A DNA stretch of 64,000 nt, taken from contig NZ_JAMHFY010000005.1 in assembly GCF_023897015.1 (NCBI RefSeq), forward strand, positions 186,001-250,000, in the 5' to 3' direction. Source of the DNA: Desulfosporosinus nitroreducens (GTDB lineage Bacteria > Bacillota > Desulfitobacteriia > Desulfitobacteriales > Desulfitobacteriaceae). The notes beneath the pieces were generated by a model. It saw nothing but the letters and a program-made list of their open reading frames with translations, did no database searches and was not told the DNA's origin. This document shows, one piece after another, positions 8,714 to 18,233 of the stretch. The position numbers were made by a program, and so were the translations under genes. Position 1 is the first letter of the stretch. Every line of letters starts with the position of its first letter.

Positions 8714-9489
8714 TGCTTCCACCCCTGGTAAAGTTCTAAGACCCAAGACATATTGGTGTCAAATAATTTGGCTACAGACTCCCCGAAAAAGGGTAGCGAG
8801 AGAAACAAAATAACGAATCCGAAAACAATCTTAACTGGGAAAATAACTGAAAAGATATTCAGTTGAGGTACTGTCCTCGTTAAGAGCCCTACCCCTACAT
8901 CTGATACTAGAAGCGCTCCAAAGATTGGCATTGCCAATTGCACCGCTAAAGCAAATACATGGCCGATAAGTTCGGCGTAAAAGAGATAATTAGCGGGCAG
9001 ATTCGATGGGTTAATAGGAATATAAGCATAGCTCTTAACCATAGCAGCAATAAGATAATGATGAGAATTAGTTGCGAGCATAAGCATCGTAGCTAATATA
9101 ATCTGAAAATTACCCATCATAGGACTTTGAACTCCATAGACAGGATCAATCGCAGCCCCCATGGTAAAACCCATTTGGAAATCAATCAGTTGTCCTGCCC
9201 CTTGTAAAATAGCCGTCAGTGAGTAGATTAAAAAACCAATGACCAGCCCCACCATTATTTCCTTGACCACCACCGCAACATAAGGTAACAGCTCAAGTGG
9301 TATTGGGGGATTAGTTGCCTGTATCAAGGGATAGAGAATGACTGTAATACTTGCAGCTAATCCCAGTCTTACCATACTTGGAACTCCTCTGGCAGCGAAG
9401 ACTGGAGCTAACATGATCATACCGGCCCAACGGCATAAAATCAGTATGAATAAAGAGAGATTCCATTGGAGCAGCTGAGCTAGACTCAA
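8710..9489 (-). CDS. fliR: flagellar export gate protein FliR
   Basis: A 259-residue, highly hydrophobic protein with about six membrane helices, typical of FliR in the FliPQR core of the flagellar secretion gate. The start is a TTG at 9489 behind GGGAGGGAG. It overlaps flhB by 4 nt. The family hallmark QMGFTMGAAIDPVYG is present near the middle. Confidence 0.95.
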   Translation of the reverse strand: MSLAQLLQWNLSLFILILCRWAGMIMLAPVFAARGVPSMVRLGLAASITVILYPLIQATNPPIPLELLPYVAVVVKEIMVGLVIGFLIYSLTAILQGAGQLIDFQMGFTMGAAIDPVYGVQSPMMGNFQIILATMLMLATNSHHYLIAAMVKSYAYIPINPSNLPANYLFYAELIGHVFALAVQLAMPIFGALLVSDVGVGLLTRTVPQLNIFSVIFPVKIVFGFVILFLSLPFFGESVAKLFDTNMSWVLELYQGWKQ

Positions 9490-9506
9490 TTTTCTCCCTC
9501 CCTAAC

Positions 9507-9545
9507 TCGATGTTCGATGTTTGATGTTCGTGGTTCGAATTCTGC
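9507..9545. repeat. TTCG-rich degenerate intergenic repeat
   Basis: Units such as TTCGATGTTTGATGTTCG repeat in the 158-bp gap between fliR and fliQ. The wording matches the repeats at 1002 and 22390. Confidence 0.5.
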
Positions 9546-9647
9546 AGTTTCATATTTGGGTGTCCGAGGTTTAGGATTCATAGTTCATCGTCAGAAGTCC
9601 CAAGTAAAGTAATTCAATGCTCGAATTTTTAAACTCAAATATCGAGT

Positions 9648-9920
9648 TTACATCCCTCCGAAGGTTGCCAACTGAGTTAACAAATTCGAAGTATATACGG
9701 TTAGAACTGAGAGCATCCACGGGCCTAACAAGAGCATAACAACAACCACTGCAAGTACTTTAGGAATAAAAGTAAGCGTCTGCTCCTGGATTTGGGTCAT
9801 AGACTGAAAGATACTCACCAGAAGACCAACTAACAAAGCGACGCCAAGAATGGGTCCTCCCACGAGAAGCACGGCGCCCACGGCTTCCCTGGCCATATAT
9901 AGCACCTGATTTTCGGTCAT
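9648..9920 (-). CDS. fliQ: flagellar export gate protein FliQ
   Basis: A 90-residue protein with two long membrane helices and the conserved loop FQSMTQIQEQTLTFIPK, diagnostic of FliQ. It forms the secretion channel core with FliP and FliR. GGGGGAGACAGGACG precedes the ATG. A 19-bp gap separates it from fliP. Confidence 0.96.
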   Translation of the reverse strand: MTENQVLYMAREAVGAVLLVGGPILGVALLVGLLVSIFQSMTQIQEQTLTFIPKVLAVVVVMLLLGPWMLSVLTVYTSNLLTQLATFGGM

Positions 9921-9939
9921 CGTCCTGTCTCCCCCATTT

Positions 9940-10707
9940 CTATTGGAAACTCGTCACCAATGATTCAACCACCAAATGCCACCCATCGACTAACACAAAC
10001 AACAGCAATTTAAACGGCAGAGAAATCATCATCGGGGGAAGCATCATCATCCCGATTGACATAAGAGTACTCGAAACAATCATATCGATAACAATAAAAG
10101 GAATAAATATTGCGAATCCCATTTGAAAAGCCGTTTTTAATTCACTAATCACAAAGGCTGGAATTAGTACATAGGTGGGTACGTCTCTATAGGTTTTAGG
10201 TTGCTCCATCTTAGACAACCCTACAAAAAGTTCTAGATCTTTTTCCCGAGTCTGACGAAACATAAAGATTCGGAGAGGTTCTTCCGCTCTATCAATGGCC
10301 TCTGTCTGAGTAATCTGATTCTGCATATAGGGCTGTATAGCATTGGTATTAATCTCGTTCCAGGTTGGGGCCATAATAAAGAACGTAAGAAAAAGGGATA
10401 TACCTACGAGCACTTGATTCGGGGGCAGTTGCTGAGTCCCCAGTGCATTTCTCACAAAGGACAGCACGATAATGATCCGAGTAAAGGAGGTCATCATCAT
10501 CAGAATGGCCGGTGCTAATGACAGCACCGTTAAAAGCATTAAAATTTGCAATGAAGTACCGGTTTGTTCCGTGGCTGAGGCTCCCAGATCTAAGGTGATT
10601 CCCGCTGCCCAAGCAATTTTAGGGCTTGACAACATTCCTGCCCCCAGAGCCAAGCCAAAAGACAATCCTGATGTGAAGAGTTTAATTAAACGCCCTGAAG
10701 AAGACAT
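9940..10707 (-). CDS. fliP: flagellar export gate protein FliP
   Basis: A 255-residue protein with an N-terminal hydrophobic signal sequence (about residues 10-34), as expected for FliP, followed by membrane helices. It carries conserved segments [20 protein letters not shown] and [16 protein letters not shown]. It is the central channel subunit of the FliPQR gate. Its ATG overlaps the fliO stop codon (TAATG). Confidence 0.97.
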   Translation of the reverse strand: MSSSGRLIKLFTSGLSFGLALGAGMLSSPKIAWAAGITLDLGASATEQTGTSLQILMLLTVLSLAPAILMMMTSFTRIIIVLSFVRNALGTQQLPPNQVLVGISLFLTFFIMAPTWNEINTNAIQPYMQNQITQTEAIDRAEEPLRIFMFRQTREKDLELFVGLSKMEQPKTYRDVPTYVLIPAFVISELKTAFQMGFAIFIPFIVIDMIVSSTLMSIGMMMLPPMMISLPFKLLLFVLVDGWHLVVESLVTSFQ

Positions 10708-11180
10708 TATTTTTCAACCTCCTCAAGCAAACGTTGCAATTCATCAGAAAAGGGCTCTTTCTGCCTTAACGGCCTCCGCCATAGCTTTTGGACACTTTGC
10801 ATCCATCCTTCTACTCGTTCCGTTGGACGCGTAGCGATCTCTTCCAGTATTTCTGAGGCAACCTGCGGATCATTAATTTCACTGATTTTCACCAAGTGGT
10901 GATCAGATCCGCCGAGGACCTGCAATTGACCAGCTATTTCTACAAGATAAAGGCTTTGCTGTCCACCTAAAATTTGTCGATCGATAACTCTTGCCCAGGG
11001 CGCATTCATACTCCTCATATTTACCTTATTAAGGCGTCGAAGTGTCCAAAGGGACACAAGCAAAATAATGAGGAAAACCAATAACGTTCCCAGAAGCCCC
11101 CACCATGAGAATACAGACTGTGAAACCTCTGGAGCAGTTACACTTGAAGTATACGGCTGGCCTTGGTCAAATGACGACAT
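10707..11180 (-). CDS. fliO: FliO/FliZ-type export gate assembly protein
   Basis: 157 residues with one membrane helix at about 23-47 and a small cytoplasmic domain ([24 protein letters not shown]), the pattern of FliO/FliZ. FliO helps assemble the FliP ring. The sequence is variable in this family, so the call rests on topology, the domain motif and the position directly before fliP. Confidence 0.9.
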   Translation of the reverse strand: MSSFDQGQPYTSSVTAPEVSQSVFSWWGLLGTLLVFLIILLVSLWTLRRLNKVNMRSMNAPWARVIDRQILGGQQSLYLVEIAGQLQVLGGSDHHLVKISEINDPQVASEILEEIATRPTERVEGWMQSVQKLWRRPLRQKEPFSDELQRLLEEVEK

Positions 11181-11181
11181 T

Positions 11182-11544
11182 TTATTTCAACGCCTTCATG
11201 ACAGCCTCAACCACGCGTTCCGCTTGGAAGGGCTTGACAACGAAGTCTTTGGCACCGGACTGAATCGCTTCAATAACCATGGATTGTTGGCCCATGGCAC
11301 TGCACATGATAATCCGAGCCTTTGCATCTATTTTGCGTATTTCTTTAACCGCCTGAAGCCCGTCCATTTCTGGCATAGTAATATCCATAATTGTCAGGTT
11401 TGGTTGCAAATCCTTATATTTCTCCACGGCCATGGCCCCATTTTCTGCTTCACCAACCACGTCAAACCCATTTTTAATCAATATGTCCTTTAACATCATG
11501 CGCATAAAGGCTGCATCATCAACAATCATTATTGTATCACTCAC
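11182..11544 (-). CDS. cheY: chemotaxis response regulator CheY
   Basis: A single receiver domain of 120 residues. Acidic pocket Asp9/Asp10, phospho-acceptor Asp54 (TIMDITMPEMDG), switch Ser82 and Lys104 are all present. It starts with GTG behind AAAGGAGG. Placed between fliY and fliO, it is phosphorylated by CheA and dephosphorylated by FliY and CheC, and acts on the FliM/FliY switch. Confidence 0.96.
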   Translation of the reverse strand: MSDTIMIVDDAAFMRMMLKDILIKNGFDVVGEAENGAMAVEKYKDLQPNLTIMDITMPEMDGLQAVKEIRKIDAKARIIMCSAMGQQSMVIEAIQSGAKDFVVKPFQAERVVEAVMKALK

Positions 11545-11557
11545 TACATTTCCTCCT

Positions 11558-12763
11558 TTATCTCAATGAATTCATTCGGTCCATTGGATGTATTATATCA
11601 GTAATTCGAATTCCAAACGTCTCATTAACGACAACAACTTCGCATTTTGCAATTAATTTTCCATTGACTATCATATCTACTGATTCTCCAGCCAAACGAT
11701 CCAGTTCAACGACCGAGCCAGGTCCCATATCCAGGATTTCCTTAATTGTCTTTTTGGCACGACCAAGTTCCACGCTTATCTGTAAGGGAACATCGAGAAT
11801 TAAGCTGAGGTTATCCGGAGGTATCATCTGCGGACCAGGTTGCAACGGTGCAAATTGTGCTGGTTGAACAGGTGTCTGCATTCTTCCTTGTGAACCGGAC
11901 TGTGCCGTCCCATATTGAGTGTAGTCGGCGGGAGCCGAATAAGTCGACGCTTCATATGCCGGCGGCGGGGATGACTGTGGAGCCTGATAAGTTGGGGGGG
12001 CAGGCGGCGCTGGTTGAGCAGGGGCAGCCGGCTGTGAAGTCGGCTTTGCAGAAGCACCATTCATAGCGATCAATAATTTATCGACCATCCCTTTGGCTAC
12101 ACTTAGTGGGAGTATTTGAACAAGAGTACTATCGATAACATCTTCCACAACCATTCGAAAAGAGATCCTTACAAGGGGATCATCCTGAGGCAAGAAGTCA
12201 TGAATAACATCTTTACCGTCTGCCATATCATTGAGAACTAAATTTGGAGGGGTTATATCAACCATTGCATTAAACATGGTCGACATTGAAGTGGCCGCTG
12301 ACCCCATCATTTGGTTCATCGCCTCAGAAATCCCACTAATTTGAAGCTCTGAGAGCCCTGGTGCCGGGTTTTTTCCATCCCCCCCCATCATCAGATCTAC
12401 AATCACTGAACCATCCCTTTGGGAAAGAATCAAGAGGTTAGAGCCTTCAATTCCGACCTTATACTTAACATCACAAATCACGGAAGGGATAGGATAATCC
12501 TCGCGAATCTGTTCCGAAGTCGTTAAGTCGACTTTCGGTGTGGTGATATCCACTTTTTTGCCTAAGAGCTGAGATAATGTCGTAGCTGCGGTACCCATCG
12601 AAATATTGGCAATTTCTCCAAGCGTATCTCGTTCCATCTCATTAAGAAGATCATTTGATGACGGCAACTCGGAACTGGATTCAGCCGGAGTCTCTAAGTC
12701 TGAGTCCGATGTTCCCCGGAGCAAAGCGTCAATCTCTTCTTGAGAAAGCATCCCACTACTCAT
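11558..12763 (-). CDS. fliY: flagellar switch protein FliY (FliN with CheC-like phosphatase domain)
   Basis: The N-terminal part (about residues 40-235) is CheC-like with two phosphatase motifs (LGEIANISMG and ISEAMNQMMG). A proline/alanine/glutamine/tyrosine-rich linker spans about 240-310, and the C-terminal SpoA/FliN domain begins at about 315 (LDVPLQISVELGRAKKTIKE). FliY builds the C-ring and dephosphorylates CheY-P at the motor. It overlaps fliM by 8 nt. At 401 residues it is slightly longer than the Bacillus protein because of the linker. Confidence 0.96.
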   Translation of the reverse strand: MSSGMLSQEEIDALLRGTSDSDLETPAESSSELPSSNDLLNEMERDTLGEIANISMGTAATTLSQLLGKKVDITTPKVDLTTSEQIREDYPIPSVICDVKYKVGIEGSNLLILSQRDGSVIVDLMMGGDGKNPAPGLSELQISGISEAMNQMMGSAATSMSTMFNAMVDITPPNLVLNDMADGKDVIHDFLPQDDPLVRISFRMVVEDVIDSTLVQILPLSVAKGMVDKLLIAMNGASAKPTSQPAAPAQPAPPAPPTYQAPQSSPPPAYEASTYSAPADYTQYGTAQSGSQGRMQTPVQPAQFAPLQPGPQMIPPDNLSLILDVPLQISVELGRAKKTIKEILDMGPGSVVELDRLAGESVDMIVNGKLIAKCEVVVVNETFGIRITDIIHPMDRMNSLR

Positions 12764-13751
12764 TTTGTTCCCCTCCTTCCTTTACTATTTCCGTAATCTG
12801 GACAGCCAGATGTTCTCCATTCAGACCAGGAACGGATTTAAATTTCATAAACTCTCCAACATAAATTGGGAGTGATTCCTGGACAGATTGATTCAATGGG
12901 ATTACATCCCCTTTGGTAAGGTCTAGAAGCTCTCTGACGAGAATTTCTGAAGTCCCTAAAAATACGACCATTTCTACCTTCGCCCACTCAATTTTTTTAC
13001 GAATCGCTTGCACCTGTTCTGGAGAACTGACTTTTGCCTGTGAAGAAAAAAGGAAAAACGTGCTTAACTTATCTAAGATGGGTTCGAGTACGAGATAGGG
13101 GATACATATATTAATCATCCCCACCGCTTCACCAATCCTGACTTCCAGAGTTATGAGTACAATCATTTCGTTTGGAGCTACAATTTGCGTAAACTGAGGA
13201 TTTGATTCCATTGACAAAAACTGAGGTTTAAGCTCGTATACCTCCGCCCAAGCCTCTTCCGAGATTAAAATCATTTGACGCAGACGATTTTCAATAATTG
13301 TCTTTTCAATTTCAGTCAAATCTCGGTTCTTTTCGGCTCCTTCACCTTGCCCTCCTAAAAGTCGATCCACTACAGCAAACGTGAGCGCAGGACTGACTTC
13401 CATTAAAACGGTCCCCTCTAAAGGACTCAACGAGTAAAGAGCTAAAACAGTAGGGTTTGGTAAAGAACGGATAAATTCGTCATAGGTTATTTGCTCAATT
13501 GAAAGGACAGCGCTTTCAACGACAGAATGCAAATTTCCAGAAAAGAAAGTAGTTAGCCCTCTGCAATAATTCTCATGAATGTTATGGAGGGAGTGAATCT
13601 GATCCTTGGAAAACTTATTCGGACGTTTAAAATCGTACACTCGAATCCGTTTTTGAGTCTTGGTTGTCTTCATTTCCTCTACATCGACTTGTCCATCGGA
13701 CAGCGCGTTGAGTAAAGCATCAATTTCACTTTGGGACAAAACGTCTCCCAT
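12756..13751 (-). CDS. fliM: flagellar motor switch protein FliM
   Basis: 331 residues. The N-terminal CheY-P-binding segment (VLSQSEIDALLNAL) is intact, the middle domain follows, and a C-terminal SpoA-like domain ends the protein. An upstream start at 13787 is open but the ATG at 13751 follows GGGGGGATTTG and matches the family start. It overlaps fliY by 8 nt. Confidence 0.96.
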   Translation of the reverse strand: MGDVLSQSEIDALLNALSDGQVDVEEMKTTKTQKRIRVYDFKRPNKFSKDQIHSLHNIHENYCRGLTTFFSGNLHSVVESAVLSIEQITYDEFIRSLPNPTVLALYSLSPLEGTVLMEVSPALTFAVVDRLLGGQGEGAEKNRDLTEIEKTIIENRLRQMILISEEAWAEVYELKPQFLSMESNPQFTQIVAPNEMIVLITLEVRIGEAVGMINICIPYLVLEPILDKLSTFFLFSSQAKVSSPEQVQAIRKKIEWAKVEMVVFLGTSEILVRELLDLTKGDVIPLNQSVQESLPIYVGEFMKFKSVPGLNGEHLAVQITEIVKEGGEQNE

Positions 13752-13767
13752 CAAATCCCCCCTCTCT

Positions 13768-13877
13768 ATATTCGATGTGCGAGGCACGAAGCACGATTTC
13801 AGCTTCGCTGTCGGTAATCACTTACTTAGAACACCAACCTATATTCGAACTTCGAGCCTCGCGCCTCGAACCTCGCA
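13768..13877. repeat. TTCG/CGAGGC-rich intergenic repeat
   Basis: The gap between fliL and fliM carries short imperfect units (TATTCGATGTGCGAGGC, CGAAGCACGA, TTCGAGCCTCGCGCCTCGAA). It resembles the TTCG repeats in three other gaps of this operon but is more GC-rich. Confidence 0.5.
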
Positions 13878-14309
13878 TTATTGGTAAACCATAGAAATAA
13901 ACAGTACGTCCGTGATATTATTATCCGCAACCTCGTTGAGTTGGTTCACTAACTCTTCTCTTAATCTTTCACGAGCTGCTGAGGTTTGCACATCGTTAAG
14001 GGATTTATTGGATAAGACTGTATTAACTCTGTCCTTTAAGAACGCATCCTCTTCCTTTAAACTGACTTCAGCTTTTTCATCAATTACTTGAACTGTTATA
14101 TTCGTCTTTAGAAAAGATCCCCCTTGCAAGTTAACAGTGAATTCGCCGATCGGCAGTAATGGTCCTGATTTTTTTGAAGATCTTGCATGAGATCTTTCAC
14201 TGTCATCGGAAGTTTTGAAAATATACTTTTGTGCTCCAAGTGTTCCACCAACACCTAGTCCCAAGCTCAAAAGCACGGCAACAATCATAACTAAAGATTT
14301 TCGATTCAT
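13878..14309 (-). CDS. fliL: flagellar basal body-associated protein FliL
   Basis: A 143-residue single-pass membrane protein: a short cytoplasmic N-terminus, one helix at about 4-25, then an extracytoplasmic stomatin-like domain (PIGEFTVNLQ, with ARERLREELVNQLNE). FliL supports the stator-rotor contact. The ATG at 14309 is preceded by GGAGG. The longer open frame at 14345 overlaps flbD and is not preferred. Confidence 0.92.
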   Translation of the reverse strand: MNRKSLVMIVAVLLSLGLGVGGTLGAQKYIFKTSDDSERSHARSSKKSGPLLPIGEFTVNLQGGSFLKTNITVQVIDEKAEVSLKEEDAFLKDRVNTVLSNKSLNDVQTSAARERLREELVNQLNEVADNNITDVLFISMVYQ

Positions 14310-14317
14310 AAAATTGA

Positions 14318-14515
14318 TCAATCCTCCACTTTGAAAATCTGGCAACGCCTGCGAAATTCGGCAATCCGTTCGATAAGGACCTCGATCGGTTCTGACACCA
14401 CATATTTATTTCCACCCGTTAAAGTAATTACCGTATCCGGGGTTTTTTCCATCGTTTCAATCAGGTCAGAATTTAAAGTGAATGCTTTTCCATTTAATCG
14501 TGTCACATTAATCAT
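14318..14515 (-). CDS. flbD: FlbD family small protein
   Basis: 65 residues beginning MINVTRLNGKAFTLNSDLIE with LTGGNKYVVSE, the hallmark of the small FlbD/SwrD family. In Bacillus the homologue SwrD raises stator torque. Here it stands between fliJ and fliL where motAB, flgD and flgE often also sit. It overlaps fliJ by 4 nt. Confidence 0.9.
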   Translation of the reverse strand: MINVTRLNGKAFTLNSDLIETMEKTPDTVITLTGGNKYVVSEPIEVLIERIAEFRRRCQIFKVED

Positions 14516-14994
14516 AAATTCGCCCTTCCGTTAGTTACACATTTATCAACTGTCGAAATTCTGCCAAGCCAATGAAGGACTTGTCCAGTTTCATCCAATA
14601 TCTTTTGTTCCTTTTGTAACTCCAGTACTCGAAAGGCTGTAGCCTGTTTTTCTTTCAGCCGTTCATATTTCTCAACTTCACGGTGAGCTTCCAATAAGCA
14701 CCGACGTGCGTTATCCATGACAAGTTCCTGCTCCTTCCGAATCGCTTCACATTGATCTAGTCGTCGTCTCTGTTCTAAAGCAAACACTTGGCAAATCCTA
14801 AGTTCTTCTGGCCGATGACGTCCCGCGTCTCTTTGATTTTCTTGGGCTTCATAATAACGCCCTTTTTGAGCCTCGAAGGCCAGAAGACAGGCTTGCCACC
14901 GCTTCATTTCCAGAGCGTACTTGCGTTGAGCTGACTCTAAAAATTGTTGAGCTAATTGAAGACTTGCGTCCAAGCGGAAGCGAAATCTAGCCAT
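14512..14994 (-). CDS. fliJ: flagellar export chaperone/stalk protein FliJ
   Basis: 160 residues, almost entirely charged coiled coil, starting MARFRFRLDASLQLAQQ, which is typical of FliJ. It links the FliI ATPase ring to FlhA and escorts export chaperones. Position directly after fliI confirms the call. Its last codons overlap flbD. Confidence 0.92.
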   Translation of the reverse strand: MARFRFRLDASLQLAQQFLESAQRKYALEMKRWQACLLAFEAQKGRYYEAQENQRDAGRHRPEELRICQVFALEQRRRLDQCEAIRKEQELVMDNARRCLLEAHREVEKYERLKEKQATAFRVLELQKEQKILDETGQVLHWLGRISTVDKCVTNGRANL

Positions 14995-15075
14995 CAGTTT
15001 CCACTCCTTTATTCAGAACCCCACTTTATCCACTATCCTCAAGTGAAGTAAATTAGTATGGGTCAGTGAACAACC

Positions 15076-16377
15076 TCACGTAAAAATCCCCTGTAATTGT
15101 TGAAGCATATCCTTGTATCTAATGTGTTCGTCTACGCTTTGTCGAGTAAAAGCCTGAATGCGGTCCATGTGGGCAATGGAAGCATCAATTTTAGGATTAC
15201 TTCCAGGAGTATACGCCCCAATGTCAATCAAATCCTTTGCGTCACGATAGACTGCGATATGCTCACGGACCTTACCGGCTAATTCCCGATGTTCCGTACT
15301 AATAACATCATTCATAACCCTGCTGACAGATTGTAAAATATCAATTGCTGGGAACTGATTCTGCATGGCTAACTCCCTAGTCAAAACAATGTGTCCGTCG
15401 AGAATTCCGCGGACTGAATCCGCAATCGGCTCATTATGGTCGTCCCCGTCAACCAGTACGGTATAAATTCCCGTAATACTGCCGACTTCCGCCATACCTG
15501 AACGTTCCAGCAGTTTCGGCAAAAGAGCAAAAACAGAGGGAGGATATCCGCGGGTCGCTGGAGGTTCACCAACAGTAAGGCCTACCTCCCGTTGTGCCAT
15601 AGCAAAACGGGTTACGGAATCCATCATAAGGAGCACATTTTCCCCTTTATCCCTGAAATACTCAGCGATGGCTGTAGCCGTAAAGGCCGCTTTTAAACGC
15701 ACTAAAGCAGGTTGATCCGACGTTGCCACGATAATGACGGATCGAGCTAAGCCCTCAGGACCCAAATCCTTCTCAATAAAATCACGCAGTTCTCTACCTC
15801 GTTCTCCAATCAAAGCAATAACGTTGATATCAGCCACAGTATTCCTTGCCATCATCCCTAGCAACGTACTCTTCCCCACCCCGGACCCGGCGAAAATCCC
15901 CATTCGTTGTCCACGGCCAATGGTTAAGATCCCATCGATTGTTCGGACACCGACACTCAGCGTGTCCATGATTCGAGGACGCAATAAAGCACTGGGTGGT
16001 TTGTTTTGCAGCGGATAGGCCGTTTCGGTCTTTAGTGGGCGCCCATCCAGTGGATTTCCTAATCCGTCGAGAATTCGGCCGAGAAGTCCCAGTCCAACAG
16101 GTACGGTTAACTTTTGTCGCTGAGAAAGCACACAGTCTCCTGGTGCAATTCCTTCGAGCTCTCCAAGAGGCATAAGCAAAGTGGTTGAATCCCGAAAACC
16201 AACGACTTCAGCCGGAAGTTCTCGCCCATCACGTGTGATAATATGGCAATACTCACCCACACTGGCGCGAGGACCAGCTGCCTCCACCATCAGTCCGACA
16301 ATCTTTGAGACCCTTCCTTGGGCCGAAATCGGTTCTATCTGTTTCACCGTCTGGGTTAAGAGATTCCACGCCCCCAT
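15076..16377 (-). CDS. fliI: flagellum-specific ATPase FliI
   Basis: A 433-residue F1-beta-like ATPase. Walker A is FAGSGVGKST at about residues 162-171, followed by GERGRELRDFIE and the LLMMDSVTRFAMAQREVG region with EPPATRGYPPSVF. It energises export-complex assembly. The ATG at 16377 follows GAGAGGAGC with 6-nt spacing. Notably the start lies 125 nt inside the end of the fliH frame. Confidence 0.97.
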   Translation of the reverse strand: MGAWNLLTQTVKQIEPISAQGRVSKIVGLMVEAAGPRASVGEYCHIITRDGRELPAEVVGFRDSTTLLMPLGELEGIAPGDCVLSQRQKLTVPVGLGLLGRILDGLGNPLDGRPLKTETAYPLQNKPPSALLRPRIMDTLSVGVRTIDGILTIGRGQRMGIFAGSGVGKSTLLGMMARNTVADINVIALIGERGRELRDFIEKDLGPEGLARSVIIVATSDQPALVRLKAAFTATAIAEYFRDKGENVLLMMDSVTRFAMAQREVGLTVGEPPATRGYPPSVFALLPKLLERSGMAEVGSITGIYTVLVDGDDHNEPIADSVRGILDGHIVLTRELAMQNQFPAIDILQSVSRVMNDVISTEHRELAGKVREHIAVYRDAKDLIDIGAYTPGSNPKIDASIAHMDRIQAFTRQSVDEHIRYKDMLQQLQGIFT

Positions 16378-17245
16378 GTTCGAGCTCCTCTCGCAAGGTA
16401 TGTTCCAATTTATCTAATTGAGCTTCAAGCCGACCATCAAAAACACCTTCCTGGCACTCCAGGAAACAGTCTCCGGCAATCAATGATTCATTCGTCACCC
16501 AAGGACAAGGCAACTGATTTTCTTCGAGCCACTGGACGTCGTCAGGAGCCACATGGAGCCGCCACCCTTGGCGTTCAATCGGTAACAGGGTTAGAGCTTG
16601 GATGATGCCCACCACCAGTTGGGGTTCGACGGCTATTGTAGAACGGACAATGCGTTCGGCAATTTTAATAGCCAGATGAAGTAATTCCTTATCAACTTTT
16701 GAGTATTCCTCTTGAACAGCCCTTTGTGCTAACTGAAAGAGTCGATTGGCATTTTCTGCTAATCGCATTCCTTCAGCTTCTCCAGCTTGCTTTCCTTCAA
16801 GATAACCCTCTGCCTTGGCTGCCGGATAAATCTCAGATTGTGCATTATCCATAACTTCTTGGCGCAAACGATCGATTTCAGATTGAGCATGCGCCAGAAT
16901 TTCCTGCGAACCAACTTCAGCCTTCCTCAAAATCTCTTGAGCACTTAACTCAGCCTGAGCAAGGATTTTCTGTGCATCCGCTTCAGCTTCAGCAATAATC
17001 CTGGCTGCCTGTCCGCTAACCTCTTCAAAAAACTCTTCTGTCTGCTCTTCAGGGTTCTCCTTCTCAGCAGCTTCCCTCTCATCCATGAGTTCAGAATTTT
17101 CGTAGTTCCGACGGTCTTCTTCAACTTTCAGAACTGCTAAACAAGCGCTCAACTGCTGAAACCCTACGAGGGACTCCACCATTCGCGGTGTCGACACCTC
17201 AACATTGTGACTTTTGACAATACGTGCGTTAATAGATGATTTCAT
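16253..17245 (-). CDS. fliH: flagellar export stator protein FliH, long form
   Basis: 330 residues from the ATG at 17245 (AGGAGGTAGCG before it). The middle is a long Glu/Ala/Gln-rich coiled coil with repeated ILAQAE/EILRKAE units, then the C-terminal V-type ATPase E-subunit-like domain that binds FliI (LLHLAIKIAERIVRS to LDKLEHTLREELEHG). About 40 further residues at the C-terminus (charged, glycine- and arginine-rich) are read from DNA that also encodes the FliI N-terminus in another frame. This tail is unlike the family and may come from loss of an earlier stop codon. Confidence 0.92.
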   Translation of the reverse strand: MKSSINARIVKSHNVEVSTPRMVESLVGFQQLSACLAVLKVEEDRRNYENSELMDEREAAEKENPEEQTEEFFEEVSGQAARIIAEAEADAQKILAQAELSAQEILRKAEVGSQEILAHAQSEIDRLRQEVMDNAQSEIYPAAKAEGYLEGKQAGEAEGMRLAENANRLFQLAQRAVQEEYSKVDKELLHLAIKIAERIVRSTIAVEPQLVVGIIQALTLLPIERQGWRLHVAPDDVQWLEENQLPCPWVTNESLIAGDCFLECQEGVFDGRLEAQLDKLEHTLREELEHGGVESLNPDGETDRTDFGPRKGLKDCRTDGGGSWSSRQCG

Positions 17246-18233
17246 CGCTACCTCCTCTGGAGATGACAATCGCACCACTTTCCTCAATCTTACGAATTAC
17301 CTTAACAATGCGTTGCTGCGCCTCTTCTACATCACGCAACCGCACTGGGCCCATAAATTCCATGTCGTCTTTGAGCATCTGTCCTGCCCGTGAGGACATA
17401 TTCGCCAGAATTTTCTGTGCCACTTCGGGATTCGATCCTTTCAAGGCCAGTCCTAAATCCTTAGTTTCCACTTCACGTAAGACCAACTGAATTCCGCGGT
17501 CGTCCAGCATAACAATATCTTCGAAGACAAACATCTGCCGCTTGATTTGTTCTGCCAAATCAGGATCGTCAATCTCCAGAGCATCCATGACGACTTTAAC
17601 CGTTCCTGGATCCGTCCGGTTAAGGACATCTACGATACTCTGAATTCCACCCGATGCAGTATAATCAGTAGGAGCTAAACTAGAAATCTTTCGTTCTAAG
17701 ACTTTCTCAATCTCTTTAAGCACTTCCGGACTCGTACGACCCATAGTTGCTATGCGTTTCGCCACATCCGCCTGTCGATCTTGGCTAAGGCTGGCAAGCA
17801 AAGTAGCCGATTTATCAACGGGAAGATGTGTCATGATAAGCGCGATGGTCTGGGGATGTTCACCTTGAATAAAGGAGAATAACTGCTTAGGATCTGTTCT
17901 GCGCACAAGGTCAAAGGGCCGCATTTTCAATGAAGTCGATAACCGACTGATGATATCGAATGCTCGAGTTTCTCCAAGAGCCCGTTCTAATACCTCACGA
18001 GCGTATTCCAATCCCCCCCTGGAAATGTAGTCATTTGCCATGCACATCTGATGAAATTCTTCTACGACACTATCCCTGTCTTCTGGTGACACTTTACCGA
18101 CATTAGCCATTTCTAGGGTCAACTGCTCAATTTCTGCATCTCCAAGATGTTTTATCACGTTGGCGGAATTTTCCGTTCCCAAGGAAATCATAAGAATCGC
18201 CGCTTTTTGAATTCCAGTTAAAGCTTGCACCAT
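17229..18233 (-). CDS. fliG: flagellar motor switch protein FliG
   Basis: 334 residues with all FliG parts: an N-terminal domain binding FliF, a middle domain with the EHPQTIALIMTHLP motif, and a C-terminal torque domain ending in charged residues that face MotA (LDDRGIQLVLREVETKDL). It begins right after the fliF stop and overlaps fliH by 17 nt. Confidence 0.97.
   Translation of the reverse strand: MVQALTGIQKAAILMISLGTENSANVIKHLGDAEIEQLTLEMANVGKVSPEDRDSVVEEFHQMCMANDYISRGGLEYAREVLERALGETRAFDIISRLSTSLKMRPFDLVRRTDPKQLFSFIQGEHPQTIALIMTHLPVDKSATLLASLSQDRQADVAKRIATMGRTSPEVLKEIEKVLERKISSLAPTDYTASGGIQSIVDVLNRTDPGTVKVVMDALEIDDPDLAEQIKRQMFVFEDIVMLDDRGIQLVLREVETKDLGLALKGSNPEVAQKILANMSSRAGQMLKDDMEFMGPVRLRDVEEAQQRIVKVIRKIEESGAIVISRGGSDEIIY

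Noticed and set aside
11824-12060. 78-codon minus-strand frame within fliY
   Set aside because: It is an arginine/leucine/histidine-rich shadow of the proline-rich FliY linker.
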